Positions 28,108 to 35,915 of a stretch of DNA of 64,000 bases are shown here, in pieces. Below the pieces are notes generated by a model. The model saw nothing but the letters and a program-made list of their open reading frames with translations, had not been told where the DNA came from and searched no databases. Source of the DNA: Shewanella algidipiscicola (GTDB lineage Bacteria > Pseudomonadota > Gammaproteobacteria > Enterobacterales > Shewanellaceae); assembly GCF_003605125.1 (NCBI RefSeq), contig NZ_QPQT01000007.1, positions 124,001-188,000 of the forward strand, written 5' to 3'. Position 1 is the stretch's first letter. Each line of letters opens with the position of its first letter. A program made the translations under genes and the position numbers.

Positions 28108-29544
28108 ATGATAAAAAAACTGTTATTAGCGTTATGTTGTACCTTAGCCGTTAGCGCTCAAGCAGAGCCAGAGCTACTGCCCTTCGCACCGCTTGCCGAG
28201 AGTAAGGTTTATAAAAAGCAGACCCGTCATTATATTCCGTTCGCCTTTATTTCAGGCATTGATAAAGGGGCATACCAAACTCAAACTTATGCAGGGCAGC
28301 TAAAACGCATCTATTATGAACTGCCCACCAGCTATGATCCTAGCCATGCGGTTAATAACTATAAAGCGCAAATTATAAAGCTAGGAGGCAACATACTGTT
28401 TGAGTGTCAGCGAGATGCTTGTGGTAACAAGAACAAACTATCGAAACAAGTGAGCCCGCTTCACGATATTCCTAAAAACGCTCCGGCGCTACTCACGGCT
28501 AAGCTCTCCCTTAAAAACAAACTAGTTTACCTCTCTGTTTATGCGGCTAATTGGCAAAATGGTGCTGGGCTACAACTGGATATTATCGAGGAGATCGATG
28601 AGCCACTGGATCTGTTAACAATCAATCATGTCTATCTCGGGGCACCGGTAGAGCAAGAGTCATTTAAAGACAGAAAGAGTAAGGATACGCAAGGCGCTAG
28701 CGATCACCCCATGATAGCCAGACTACCCGGTGCCTATATTCATGATTACCTACAACAAGGATTTGGCCAAACCTTGGTGTTCGATGGCGTCGATAAAGGT
28801 CAACACAAAATCAAAACCCTTGAAGGTAAGATCACCGATATAAACTACAAACTTCCTCGGGGTTATTCTGAATTTGAAGTCAATGCCAATTACAAGGCGG
28901 CGTTAGAAAAACTCGGTTTTGTGCGCGGATTTCATTGCCAAGGGAATGAATGTGGTCAATCACGACATATTCATTCACGCATTAAAACATTTGCACATAT
29001 CGGGCGAGATGAAAATCAGTTTTATTCTCTCTATACCTTAGCTCGCCCCGAGGGTAATGTGCATGCCATGGTCTACATTATAGGTTACGAGAATGGCCTA
29101 TGGAGCGAGCTTAAGCTCGTTGAAGAAACCAGCCTAGTAGATGATAGATTAGTTATTGATCTAGAAGGCCTAACCGACAAGATTGCACAAACGGGTCACG
29201 TCGCACTCGACGGCCTATTATTTCAATTTGATAGCGATGAGATGTTACCGGAGGCCGCCGAAGTGATAACGATTGTGGCAAGTTATCTTAAGGCTCACCC
29301 GAAGCAAGACTTCTATGTTATCGGTCATACCGATGACCAAGGCAAGCAGAGTTACAACCAAGTGTTATCGGAAAAGCGGGCTAAAGCAGTAGTGCAAGCA
29401 CTGACACGTCAGCACGGCATAAACAACCAACAACTCACCGCCAAGGGGATTGGCGAATATGCCCCCGTTGCAAACAATAGCAAGGATGCAGGCAAGCAGC
29501 TTAATCGCCGTGTCGAGTTGGTACTTCGCTCCGATAATAAGTAA
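28108..29544 (+). CDS. OmpA-family protein with duplicated N-terminal domain
   Basis: A 478-residue exported protein whose signal peptide ends near SAQAEPE (residue 19). Two related domains occupy about residues 35-165 and 203-340. They share IDKGAYQTQTYAGQLKRIYY versus VDKGQHKIKTLEGKITDINY and LFECQRDACG versus GFHCQGNECG, and resemble DUF4892-type domains. The last 115 residues are an OmpA/MotB peptidoglycan-binding domain (LFQFDSDEMLPEA, GHTDDQGKQSYN, LNRRVELVL). It probably links the outer membrane to peptidoglycan. The ATG at 28108 has AAAGGA upstream; the open frame from 28039 only adds leader. Confidence 0.85.
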   Translation: MIKKLLLALCCTLAVSAQAEPELLPFAPLAESKVYKKQTRHYIPFAFISGIDKGAYQTQTYAGQLKRIYYELPTSYDPSHAVNNYKAQIIKLGGNILFECQRDACGNKNKLSKQVSPLHDIPKNAPALLTAKLSLKNKLVYLSVYAANWQNGAGLQLDIIEEIDEPLDLLTINHVYLGAPVEQESFKDRKSKDTQGASDHPMIARLPGAYIHDYLQQGFGQTLVFDGVDKGQHKIKTLEGKITDINYKLPRGYSEFEVNANYKAALEKLGFVRGFHCQGNECGQSRHIHSRIKTFAHIGRDENQFYSLYTLARPEGNVHAMVYIIGYENGLWSELKLVEETSLVDDRLVIDLEGLTDKIAQTGHVALDGLLFQFDSDEMLPEAAEVITIVASYLKAHPKQDFYVIGHTDDQGKQSYNQVLSEKRAKAVVQALTRQHGINNQQLTAKGIGEYAPVANNSKDAGKQLNRRVELVLRSDNK

Positions 29545-29548
29545 CCTT

Positions 29549-29584
29549 AATAGGTGCGCTAAACGTCCGTAAGGCGCACCTATT
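29549..29584. terminator. Hairpin between convergent genes
   Basis: Perfect 11-bp stem AATAGGTGCGC / GCGCACCTATT with a 14-base loop; the adjoining T content is modest. It probably terminates the OmpA-family gene and possibly the opposing gene. Confidence 0.6.
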
Positions 29585-29610
29585 GGTTCATTGTTATTAG
29601 GTAATGGAGG

Positions 29611-30279
29611 CTACCACAGGCCTTTTGATTTCACCCGGCTGGCACGTTCAAGCTGAGTTGTTAGGCTTGGTGTGTCATCGGGAGTCGTGGCTGTGGCTGG
29701 CGCTTGTGCAAATTGACTGCGCAGCGCCTTTATCTGTGCCATTAACTGATCTTGCCCTTGCTTAAGCTGACTCAACTGAGTGGCGAAGTCAGCTTGTGGC
29801 TGCGCGGTTTCTGCTGCGGGCAATTGACTCAGCTGGTCACTTAACTGTGCCTGCCCCTGTTGTAACTGCTCAAGTTGCTGCTCAATAGCGCTAAAATCCA
29901 CGTTGCTTGTTTGTTGTGGCACGCTTGCGCCCTCAAGCATCGCAGTTAATTTTTGCCACTGCGGCTCAGATAGCCCCTTATTCTCGTCGGCGGCTAAAGT
30001 GAGGCCGACAGAGCGAAGTTGGCCGTCTAAGGTTTGACAGTTTATCTTGTCTTGTAGCAAGGTTTGGCTCAGCATTGATGGCAGCTGTGGCGCCAATTCA
30101 TGCAGGAATAACCCAGATAGGTACAGGTCTCGATGAAACTGGATACGGCGCTGCTGCAGGACATCTGGTTCATCATTACGCGCTTTTTCCTGCTGTTGCC
30201 ATAGCCTTAAGACTTTTATGGCATAGCCGTGGGAGTCGTGGACCTCTGGTTCTAGCCCGACACTGAATCGAATCCGCAT
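29611..30279 (-). CDS. ParR-like DNA-binding adaptor with long C-terminal coiled coil
   Basis: A 222-residue protein encoded directly downstream of the ParM-like gene (9-base gap, own AAAGGA). Residues 1-80 (MRIRFSVGLEPEVHD, RIQFHRDLYLSGLFLHEL) have the strand-then-helices order of ParR ribbon-helix-helix adaptors, which tie a centromere to ParM filaments. Residues about 118-195 are Gln/Leu-rich heptads (LEQLQQGQAQLSDQLSQL, LSQLKQGQDQLMAQIKAL), a coiled coil. The tail is Pro/Thr-rich. It is about twice the length of plasmid R1 ParR (117). The partner assignment rests on synteny and weak pattern similarity. Confidence 0.6.
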   Translation of the reverse strand: MRIRFSVGLEPEVHDSHGYAIKVLRLWQQQEKARNDEPDVLQQRRIQFHRDLYLSGLFLHELAPQLPSMLSQTLLQDKINCQTLDGQLRSVGLTLAADENKGLSEPQWQKLTAMLEGASVPQQTSNVDFSAIEQQLEQLQQGQAQLSDQLSQLPAAETAQPQADFATQLSQLKQGQDQLMAQIKALRSQFAQAPATATTPDDTPSLTTQLERASRVKSKGLW

Positions 30280-30288
30280 AATGATCCT

Positions 30289-31302
30289 TTACACCGATTC
30301 AGCTGGGGTAGCGGCGTGATAGCAACAGATCTCTCTCGATAATGCTTCTTGAGGATCTTTTACCATCACAATTTTATCGCCCAGTGAAGGATAGGCATTG
30401 CGGATCGCGCTTTCAATCAGCATAGCGCCGCCACCGACTAAATAGATCCGGTTTGGGTTACGAGTAAAGGTTTTCGCCTCATAGGCTACCGCGGCACCAA
30501 GTTCGGCTATCTTGTCTTCGATGCGCTCTAGTACCCAATCGACCTTGCTGATGTCGTTAATCACTTCTTCAACAAACTCACGATTATGGCGACGCTTAAT
30601 TAACTCATTAGCGACCAAGTAGCTGGCATCGCTGTCTGCTGCCGACAGCGCCTTTCTTGCCGCGTTGGTCACCATAGAGACACCAATCTCGGCGTTGCCA
30701 TACACGGCCGACACATCGTCGAACTCGCCAACAATGACGCCCATATCTAAGGTGGTGCCGCCACAGTCGATAACCAAAGATTTAGTAAATTCATTGACAC
30801 CTGAATCCATCAGCGTGGTTAGCACGGCAGGGAGGCTTTCTGGCAGCACTTCAACATCGACAATGGTGAATAACTCGCCTTTATTGAGGCTGATGTCTCG
30901 CATCAAGTTAGCTTTCTTACGGGCGATATTCTCTTCGTTTTTCTGGCAGTCATCGGCCTTGTAGTACTCAGTGATAGGCAGTGTGACCAGAATGCTCACA
31001 GGACCCGGTTTCACGCCAGTTTGTAGCAATGCATGGTGAACCGACAGCAGGTTTAAGTCGTCATATTGGAAGGCAACGTGAGTGGTCGACAATGCCTTAT
31101 CTGATGTCGCGTCATAGGTGTATTTGGTCGAGGCGATTTGATAGTTAAACACCTTACGGTCATTAAGCAAAGCGGCACTTTTCCAGTCTTTACGAAAAGA
31201 GTTGGGAGAAGTCACGCTGCGCACTAAGCCGTCTTCAATCCAGCTGATTTTTACATTAGTAGAGCCATCATCGATAGCAAATTTTGTCATGCTTGAATGC
31301 AT
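30289..31302 (-). CDS. parM: ParM/StbA-like actin-family ATPase
   Basis: A 337-residue actin-like filament protein closely resembling plasmid R1 ParM, which pushes replicated DNA apart by ATP-driven polymerisation. All nucleotide motifs are intact: phosphate-1 IDDGSTNVKI (10-19), phosphate-2 IDCGGTTLDM (178-187) and the adenosine motif LVGGGAM (288-294). ParM-like stretches such as SPNSFRKDW, VHHALLQTGV and TLPITEYY are also present. The ATG at 31302 has AAGGAA five bases upstream. The gene pairs with a ParR-like gene. Its location among chromosomal housekeeping genes is unusual. Function in chromosome, plasmid-remnant or other DNA movement is unknown. Confidence 0.85.
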   Translation of the reverse strand: MHSSMTKFAIDDGSTNVKISWIEDGLVRSVTSPNSFRKDWKSAALLNDRKVFNYQIASTKYTYDATSDKALSTTHVAFQYDDLNLLSVHHALLQTGVKPGPVSILVTLPITEYYKADDCQKNEENIARKKANLMRDISLNKGELFTIVDVEVLPESLPAVLTTLMDSGVNEFTKSLVIDCGGTTLDMGVIVGEFDDVSAVYGNAEIGVSMVTNAARKALSAADSDASYLVANELIKRRHNREFVEEVINDISKVDWVLERIEDKIAELGAAVAYEAKTFTRNPNRIYLVGGGAMLIESAIRNAYPSLGDKIVMVKDPQEALSREICCYHAATPAESV

Positions 31303-31360
31303 TACCGTTCCTTAAAATAAACCCATTTTTGCATGTTAATACGACCCGATTGGCGCATAA

Positions 31361-31388
31361 CTGAAATCTTTTGTTGATTTAATTTCAG
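31361..31388. repeat. Inverted repeat upstream of parM
   Basis: CTGAAAT and ATTTCAG separated by 14 bases, with an inner AAATC / GATTT, about 60 bases before the parM start. It could be an operator or part of a centromere. Confidence 0.45.
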
Positions 31389-31471
31389 GTGGTGCTGTCG
31401 GCTACTCAGTCATATTGGCCTTAGAATGAAGGTGTCGGTATTGTTTCTTCGGCTTAATGGGGAGGAGTAGC

Positions 31472-31543
31472 GTGTTTGAAGTCGACATTTCGTTGTTGTT
31501 AATGGCCTGCGGGGTGATCTATCTAGATAGACGAATGTCGTGA
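31472..31543 (+). CDS. Possible 23-codon ORF with very strong ribosome-binding site
   Basis: GTG start preceded by GGGGAGGAG (31459-31467). The 23-residue product has an acidic start, a hydrophobic centre (SLLLMACGVIYL) and a basic end (DRRMS). The frame overlaps a perfect 14-bp palindrome TCTATCTAGATAGA (31518-31531). It could be a small membrane protein, a leader peptide or a truncated gene. It runs opposite to parM. Confidence 0.25.
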   Translation: MFEVDISLLLMACGVIYLDRRMS

Positions 31544-31598
31544 TCACATGGATGCCGACGTGGAGCGTTTAGGGAGGTATCCGCAGTGAGCCAAAAAA

Positions 31599-31795
31599 GC
31601 GCTTGCACCTGAGTCTGCGGCAGGCAATTACCAAGCATGAAGGTATGCTTTCAAACAAGCCTAGCCAATAACAAGGTCGTTTATCACGACATTGGCGCTT
31701 TCATGCACTGCACCTGCGGCAGGCAATTAACTCCCATTGAAGGATTCGACCTCAGATAGTTCGCCAAGTAACAACTCGGCTAGACGTTACAGAAA
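31599..31795. repeat. Imperfect tandem duplication, period about 99 bp
   Basis: The 16-mer CTGCGGCAGGCAATTA occurs exactly at 31615-31630 and 31714-31729. Flanking similarity extends the unit from GCGCTT on the left to GCCAA-TAACAA-TCG on the right. A GC-rich hairpin lies just beyond (31836-31858). The element has no coding capacity that I can see. Whether it is RNA, a protein-binding array or mobile-element debris is unknown. Confidence 0.55.
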
Positions 31796-31912
31796 ACAAC
31801 CCTCAGCATTCATCGGCAGAATACCGTCGGGGGTAGGTGACCCCTCACGATGAGGGTGAACCTTTTCAATACACTTTGCCATATTGCAAATGCAATAAAA
31901 ACCCATCTATTG

Positions 31913-32181
31913 CTAGAGCCTGTTGCCCTTTGCTGGTTGAATGTAGTTCGAGACAAAAACGTTTTAATCAAGGTGAGTGGATTGCAGCCTAGTCATCTAA
32001 GCAAAATTCACTTAACAAAGAGTAAAACATTTTTAGCCGAACCTTTCGGGCAGCGTTTGTTGGGTATTTCTACTGCGTTCTCAGCTATTTATGTAGAATA
32101 ACTACACCACAAAGCTTCTGCCTTGTATAACTACCCCATCATTCGCTGCAAAAACAACCTTGAAAGTTCAACAGGCCCTAG
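31913..32181. mobile_element. MITE-like element with 19-bp terminal inverted repeats
   Basis: The left end CTAGAGCCTGTTGCCCTTT (31913-31931) and the reverse complement of the right end, CTAGGGCCTGTTGAACTTT (32163-32181), match at 16 of 19. The 269-bp interior encodes no transposase. If CTAG is the target duplication, the inner ends are RGCCTGTTG, reminiscent of IS5-group ends; this is an inference. It lies between napB and the parM upstream region. Confidence 0.7.
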
Positions 32182-32223
32182 GTGGTCTTTAAGTTTTCAG
32201 TGTTTAATCTCGTCACTCGAACC

Positions 32224-32646
32224 TTATTGGTTCGAAAAATCATTTTCTACTAACTTCTGCTTATTTTCAGCTTGTGGCACGTGACACTGAGTACAATTGA
32301 AGTATTTGTTATTAAGCTTATCGTCAGCAAGAATGTGTGACGAATGGATCTCCGTAGCTTTCATGCGCTGGGCTTTTGCAGAACTGTGGCAAGTCATGCA
32401 GCCATTTTTCTTAATGGTGATGCTGTAGTCGGCTTTATGCGGGATCAGCGGCGGCTGGTGGATAAAGCTACGCTCGATTGATGCCCCCTTTTTAGGGTAA
32501 ATGGGCATTGCATCGGCTGGACGGACATCGGTGATGTTCGATCTTCCGAGTGAACTAATATTGACAGGCTCAGCTGTGTTGTGGGTTTGCTGACCAGTGC
32601 AGGCACCTAGCGCCATGAGCGCGACTAAAGTGAGTACTTTTTTCAT
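32224..32646 (-). CDS. napB: Periplasmic nitrate reductase dihaem electron-transfer subunit NapB
   Basis: The small subunit that passes electrons to NapA. It has two haem c sites, CMTCH and CTQCH, with NapB-type surroundings (PPLIPHKADYSI before the first, CHVPQAENK after the second). The length of 140 is near the usual 150. The N-terminus (MKKVLTLVALMALGACTGQQ) carries a lipobox LGAC, with Cys16 as predicted lipid anchor. NapB is normally a soluble periplasmic protein, so this is unusual. It is last in the napDAB operon, 30 bases after napA. Confidence 0.92.
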   Translation of the reverse strand: MKKVLTLVALMALGACTGQQTHNTAEPVNISSLGRSNITDVRPADAMPIYPKKGASIERSFIHQPPLIPHKADYSITIKKNGCMTCHSSAKAQRMKATEIHSSHILADDKLNNKYFNCTQCHVPQAENKQKLVENDFSNQ

Positions 32647-32676
32647 TGGTTGTTCTCCGCCTTTAGGGCAATTCGA

Positions 32677-35160
32677 TTACGCTTTTATCACTTTTACTGG
32701 ACACTTCTTGTAATCGGTCTCTTTCGATAAGGGATCGGTCGCATCGAGCATGAGCTTATTCACCAGCTGACGTGCATCGAAAAACGGCATAAACACTACG
32801 CCTCTTGGCGGCTTGTTACGGCCCTTGGTTTCGACGCGGGTTTTGACTTCACCGCGAGGTGAGGCAACGACGACCTCATCGCCGCGCTGCAGGCCTCGGG
32901 CTTTGGCGTCTTCGGGGTGCATAAAAATTTGTGCATCGGGATAGGCGCGATACAGCTCAGGCACGCGAGCAGTCATGGAGCCGGTATGCCAGTGCTCTAG
33001 CACGCGACCGGTTGACATCCATAGGTCATATTCGCTGTTAGGCACCTCGGCTGCGGGCTCATAAGGCAGGGCAAAAATCACCGCTTTACCATCGGGATGG
33101 CCGTAGAAATTAAAGCCTTCTCCCGCCTTAACGTAAGGATCGCTACCTTCGACAAAGCGGCGTAGGGTTTCTTTGCCGTTAACGACAGGCCAGCGCAAAC
33201 CGCGAGAGGCATGGTAGGCATCAAAGTCTGCCAAGTCGTGGCCATGGCCGCGCCCAAACTGGGCATACTCTTCGAACAGGCCTTTTTGCAGATAGTAACC
33301 CACGGCCGCCGACTCATCATTCAGCTCGCCTTTGCAGTCAGACTGCGGGAACTTGTTGACAACACCGTTGGCAAATAACACCTCATACAGGGTCTTATCG
33401 GCGTACTCAGGCTTTTTGGTTATCAGCTCTGCTGGCCATACTTCTGACACTGTAAAGCGCTTCGAAAACTCAATTAATTGCCATAAGTCTGACTTAGCCC
33501 CTTCAGGCGCTTTGACTTGCTGATGCCACATATGGGTGCGGCGCTCGGCATTACCATAAGCCCCCTCTTTTTCTACCCACATGGCCGTTGGCAGAATCAA
33601 GTCTGCTGCCATGGCGGTGACGGTTGGATATGGGTCAGATACCACAATGAAATTGTCTGGGTTGCGGAAGCCGGGGTAGATCTCCTCGTTAATATTGGGG
33701 CCCGCCTGCATGTTGTTGGTGCACATGGTCCAATAGCAGTTGAGCTTGCCATCTTTAAGCATACGGCTTTGCAATACGGCGTGATAACCGGGCTTGGGCG
33801 GAATGGTGCCTTCGGGCAACTGCCAATGTTTCTCTGCGATGGCCCTATGCTCGGGATTGGTCACCACCATGTCGGCGGGCAGACGGTGGGCAAAGGTGCC
33901 CACTTCACGGGCGGTACCGCAAGCCGAAGGTTGGCCTGTGAGTGAGAAAGGGTTATTACCGGGCGTGGCGATCTTGCCCGTCAACAGGTGGATGTTGTAG
34001 AGCATGTTGTTGGCCCATACACCACGGACGTGCTGGTTGATCCCCATGGTCCATAGGCTCATGATTTTCACATTGGGATCGGCATAGGCTTGGGCCATGA
34101 TCTCGAGTTTTTCAGGCTCAACACCACTCATCTTTGCGGCGTATTCTAGGGTGTAAGTACTGACAAATTTAGCGTACTCATCGAAGCTAATGGCGGTCGA
34201 TTTACCATTGCCTGGGTTTTTGGCTTGTTGCTCTAACGGATGCTCAGGGCGTAAGCCGTAACCTATATCTGTGATGCCTAAGGCAAATTTAGTGTGTTTG
34301 TTAACAAAGTCCTTGTTAACCGCATTATTTTGGATGATGTAGTTGGCTATGTAGTTCAGAATGACCAGATCGGATTGCGGCTTAAACACCATGGGATTAT
34401 CGGCGAGGTCGAAGCTGCGGTTTTCGAAGGTAGATAAGACATGTACCCGACAATCGGCATTGCTGAGGCGGCGATCTGACAAACGTGCCCACAAAATGGG
34501 ATGCATCTCGGCCATGTTGGCGCCCCACAATACAAAGTGGTCGGCCGCTTCTAGGTCGTCATAACAGCCCATGGGCTCATCGATACCAAAGGTGCGCATA
34601 AAGCCCACCACGGCAGACGCCATACAGTGACGCGCGTTAGGGTCGATGTTGTTGCTGAGAAAACCGGCCTTGTGCAGTTTAGAGGCGGCGTAACCTTCCC
34701 AAATGGTCCATTGGCCCGAGCCAAACATGCCCACCGCCGTCGGCCCTTTGGTTTTGAGGGTGTGTTTCCACTTTTCGGCCATGGTATCTAAAGCGACATC
34801 CCAACTGACGGGCGTAAATTCGCCCTCTTTATGATATTGGCCGTCTCTCATGCGCAGCAATGGCGTAGTGAGTCTGTCTTTGCCATACATGATTTTTGAT
34901 AGAAAGTAGCCTTTAATGCAGTTAAGGCCTTTGTTAACCGGACTTTCTGGGTCGCCCTTAGTGGCAACCACTTTACCGTTATTGGTGCCCACTAATACAC
35001 TACATCCCACGCCACAAAAACGGCAGGGGGCTTTATCCCACTTGATGGTGTCTGTTTGCTCTGCAGCTTCAACGATCTTTACTGGCAGAGTGACTCCCAC
35101 TGCGGTGGCAGCGGCAACTGCGGCGTTGGCTTTGAGAAACTCGCGGCGGCTAATGCTCAT
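32677..35160 (-). CDS. napA: Periplasmic nitrate reductase catalytic subunit NapA
   Basis: Mo-bis-MGD and 4Fe-4S enzyme that reduces nitrate to nitrite in the periplasm. The Tat signal [19 protein letters not shown] is at residues 4-22. The 4Fe-4S ligands are Cys46, 49, 53 and 81, and the Mo ligand is Cys179 in [10 protein letters not shown]. The length of 827 fits NapA (828 in E. coli). It overlaps napD by 4 bases (ATGA), showing translational coupling. The product nitrite could be used by NrfA (52168). No napC, napG or napH follows, so electrons probably come from a general quinol dehydrogenase such as CymA encoded elsewhere. Confidence 0.97.
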   Translation of the reverse strand: MSISRREFLKANAAVAAATAVGVTLPVKIVEAAEQTDTIKWDKAPCRFCGVGCSVLVGTNNGKVVATKGDPESPVNKGLNCIKGYFLSKIMYGKDRLTTPLLRMRDGQYHKEGEFTPVSWDVALDTMAEKWKHTLKTKGPTAVGMFGSGQWTIWEGYAASKLHKAGFLSNNIDPNARHCMASAVVGFMRTFGIDEPMGCYDDLEAADHFVLWGANMAEMHPILWARLSDRRLSNADCRVHVLSTFENRSFDLADNPMVFKPQSDLVILNYIANYIIQNNAVNKDFVNKHTKFALGITDIGYGLRPEHPLEQQAKNPGNGKSTAISFDEYAKFVSTYTLEYAAKMSGVEPEKLEIMAQAYADPNVKIMSLWTMGINQHVRGVWANNMLYNIHLLTGKIATPGNNPFSLTGQPSACGTAREVGTFAHRLPADMVVTNPEHRAIAEKHWQLPEGTIPPKPGYHAVLQSRMLKDGKLNCYWTMCTNNMQAGPNINEEIYPGFRNPDNFIVVSDPYPTVTAMAADLILPTAMWVEKEGAYGNAERRTHMWHQQVKAPEGAKSDLWQLIEFSKRFTVSEVWPAELITKKPEYADKTLYEVLFANGVVNKFPQSDCKGELNDESAAVGYYLQKGLFEEYAQFGRGHGHDLADFDAYHASRGLRWPVVNGKETLRRFVEGSDPYVKAGEGFNFYGHPDGKAVIFALPYEPAAEVPNSEYDLWMSTGRVLEHWHTGSMTARVPELYRAYPDAQIFMHPEDAKARGLQRGDEVVVASPRGEVKTRVETKGRNKPPRGVVFMPFFDARQLVNKLMLDATDPLSKETDYKKCPVKVIKA

Positions 35161-35426
35161 GGTGTTTCCTCACTCTTTTCTTCTACAGGTTCAACTTGAT
35201 GATAGATAAGGCTGCTCGATAGCACCCCGTTGAGGGCGTTAATGGCTTCGATGTTTTTGAGTATCGATGCTTGTGACTCACCCTCTAGGGTGACCACAAA
35301 CTTTGCTTGGTCGCTGATAGCGTGGATATCTGCGCCGGCTAAAGCCTCGATATCTGCGGTAATTTGTGCCACTGCGCTTGGCGCAGCGTGTACCACTAAA
35401 CTGGTGATATGGTATTCCTGACGCAT
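35157..35426 (-). CDS. napD: Nap assembly chaperone NapD
   Basis: An 89-residue cytosolic chaperone that binds the Tat signal of NapA until the cofactor is inserted. The NapD pattern is clear ([20 protein letters not shown] at the N-terminus, then [10 protein letters not shown]). It is first in the operon; AAGGTAA lies before the ATG. The promoter region upstream holds a NarP/NarL palindrome and an FNR-type site. Confidence 0.92.
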   Translation of the reverse strand: MRQEYHITSLVVHAAPSAVAQITADIEALAGADIHAISDQAKFVVTLEGESQASILKNIEAINALNGVLSSSLIYHQVEPVEEKSEETP

Positions 35427-35530
35427 GGGGTTACCTTGTTATTCGCAGTAACGATAGCCAACGCTGTCGGTTAGTTACAGTGACCGCTTTAGGGTTAAAT
35501 TGAGTCTAAGCCTTGTTATTTTTGTGGGTA

Positions 35531-35546
35531 TACCTCTTGAGAGGTA
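35531..35546. promoter_or_regulatory. NarP/NarL 7-2-7 binding site for the nap operon
   Basis: TACCTCTTGAGAGGTA is a perfect inverted repeat of heptamers with a 2-base spacer, matching the NarP/NarL consensus TACYYMT-N2-AKRRGTA. It lies about 105-120 bases upstream of napD and implies nitrate/nitrite control. Confidence 0.85.
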
Positions 35547-35559
35547 ACTGATTGGTTTG

Positions 35560-35573
35560 TCGATCAAGATCAA
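35560..35573 (-). promoter_or_regulatory. FNR-type (EtrA) anaerobic regulator site
   Basis: On the minus strand TTGATCTTGATCGA matches TTGAT-N4-ATCAA at 9 of 10 positions. Its centre is 28 bases upstream of the NarP/NarL site centre, the same order as in E. coli nap. Confidence 0.75.
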
Positions 35574-35915
35574 GTTTTTAAGCGTGACCTAACACTCAGT
35601 TCGTTATTTATGGGGACCGCGCTATTGGTGTAATCAATCAGCTTAGTAAGCCGATGGGCGATTCGCCAGTGTGGTGGTGAACAAGATAAGGGCGCTTAAG
35701 TGGGCGGTTTGTCGCATTTTTTGAGCGGGCAGATGAGGGAGGCGCCTAGGAACCGATGCAATCAATCGAGGTTGTCATCTATTTGGCGGGGTGACTGTTT
35801 TATCTGGCGGCGGGCCCAAAAATGGCGGGAGCCATTGCTGGCCAATGGGTTCACGGGGCGTGATAACGCATATTGGGCTAGTCATTGTACTTTTCATTAT
35901 GCTATTCGCTATCGG
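35574..35915. other. Gene-free region upstream of nap
   Basis: About 340 bases between the nap promoter and the 3' end of the lipocalin-like gene. Only short, low-quality frames are present (for example 35700-35930 plus strand, Arg/Trp-rich with no ribosome-binding site). Nothing identified. Confidence 0.4.

Noticed and set aside
31455..31590. Second yybP-ykoY riboswitch suggested by GGGGAGGAGTAGC
   Set aside because: The downstream CAACATACT and GCAAGACC blocks are missing and no transporter follows.
31735..31760. tRNA-like T-loop sequence (GGTCGAATCC on the minus strand)
   Set aside because: No acceptor stem, anticodon arm or CCA context can be built around it.
31599..31795. Integron attC sites
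   Set aside because: The tandem units lack paired GTTRRRY / RYYYAAC core sites and no integrase gene is present.
31850..32101. 83-codon plus-strand frame
   Set aside because: Lies mostly within the MITE and has no ribosome-binding site.
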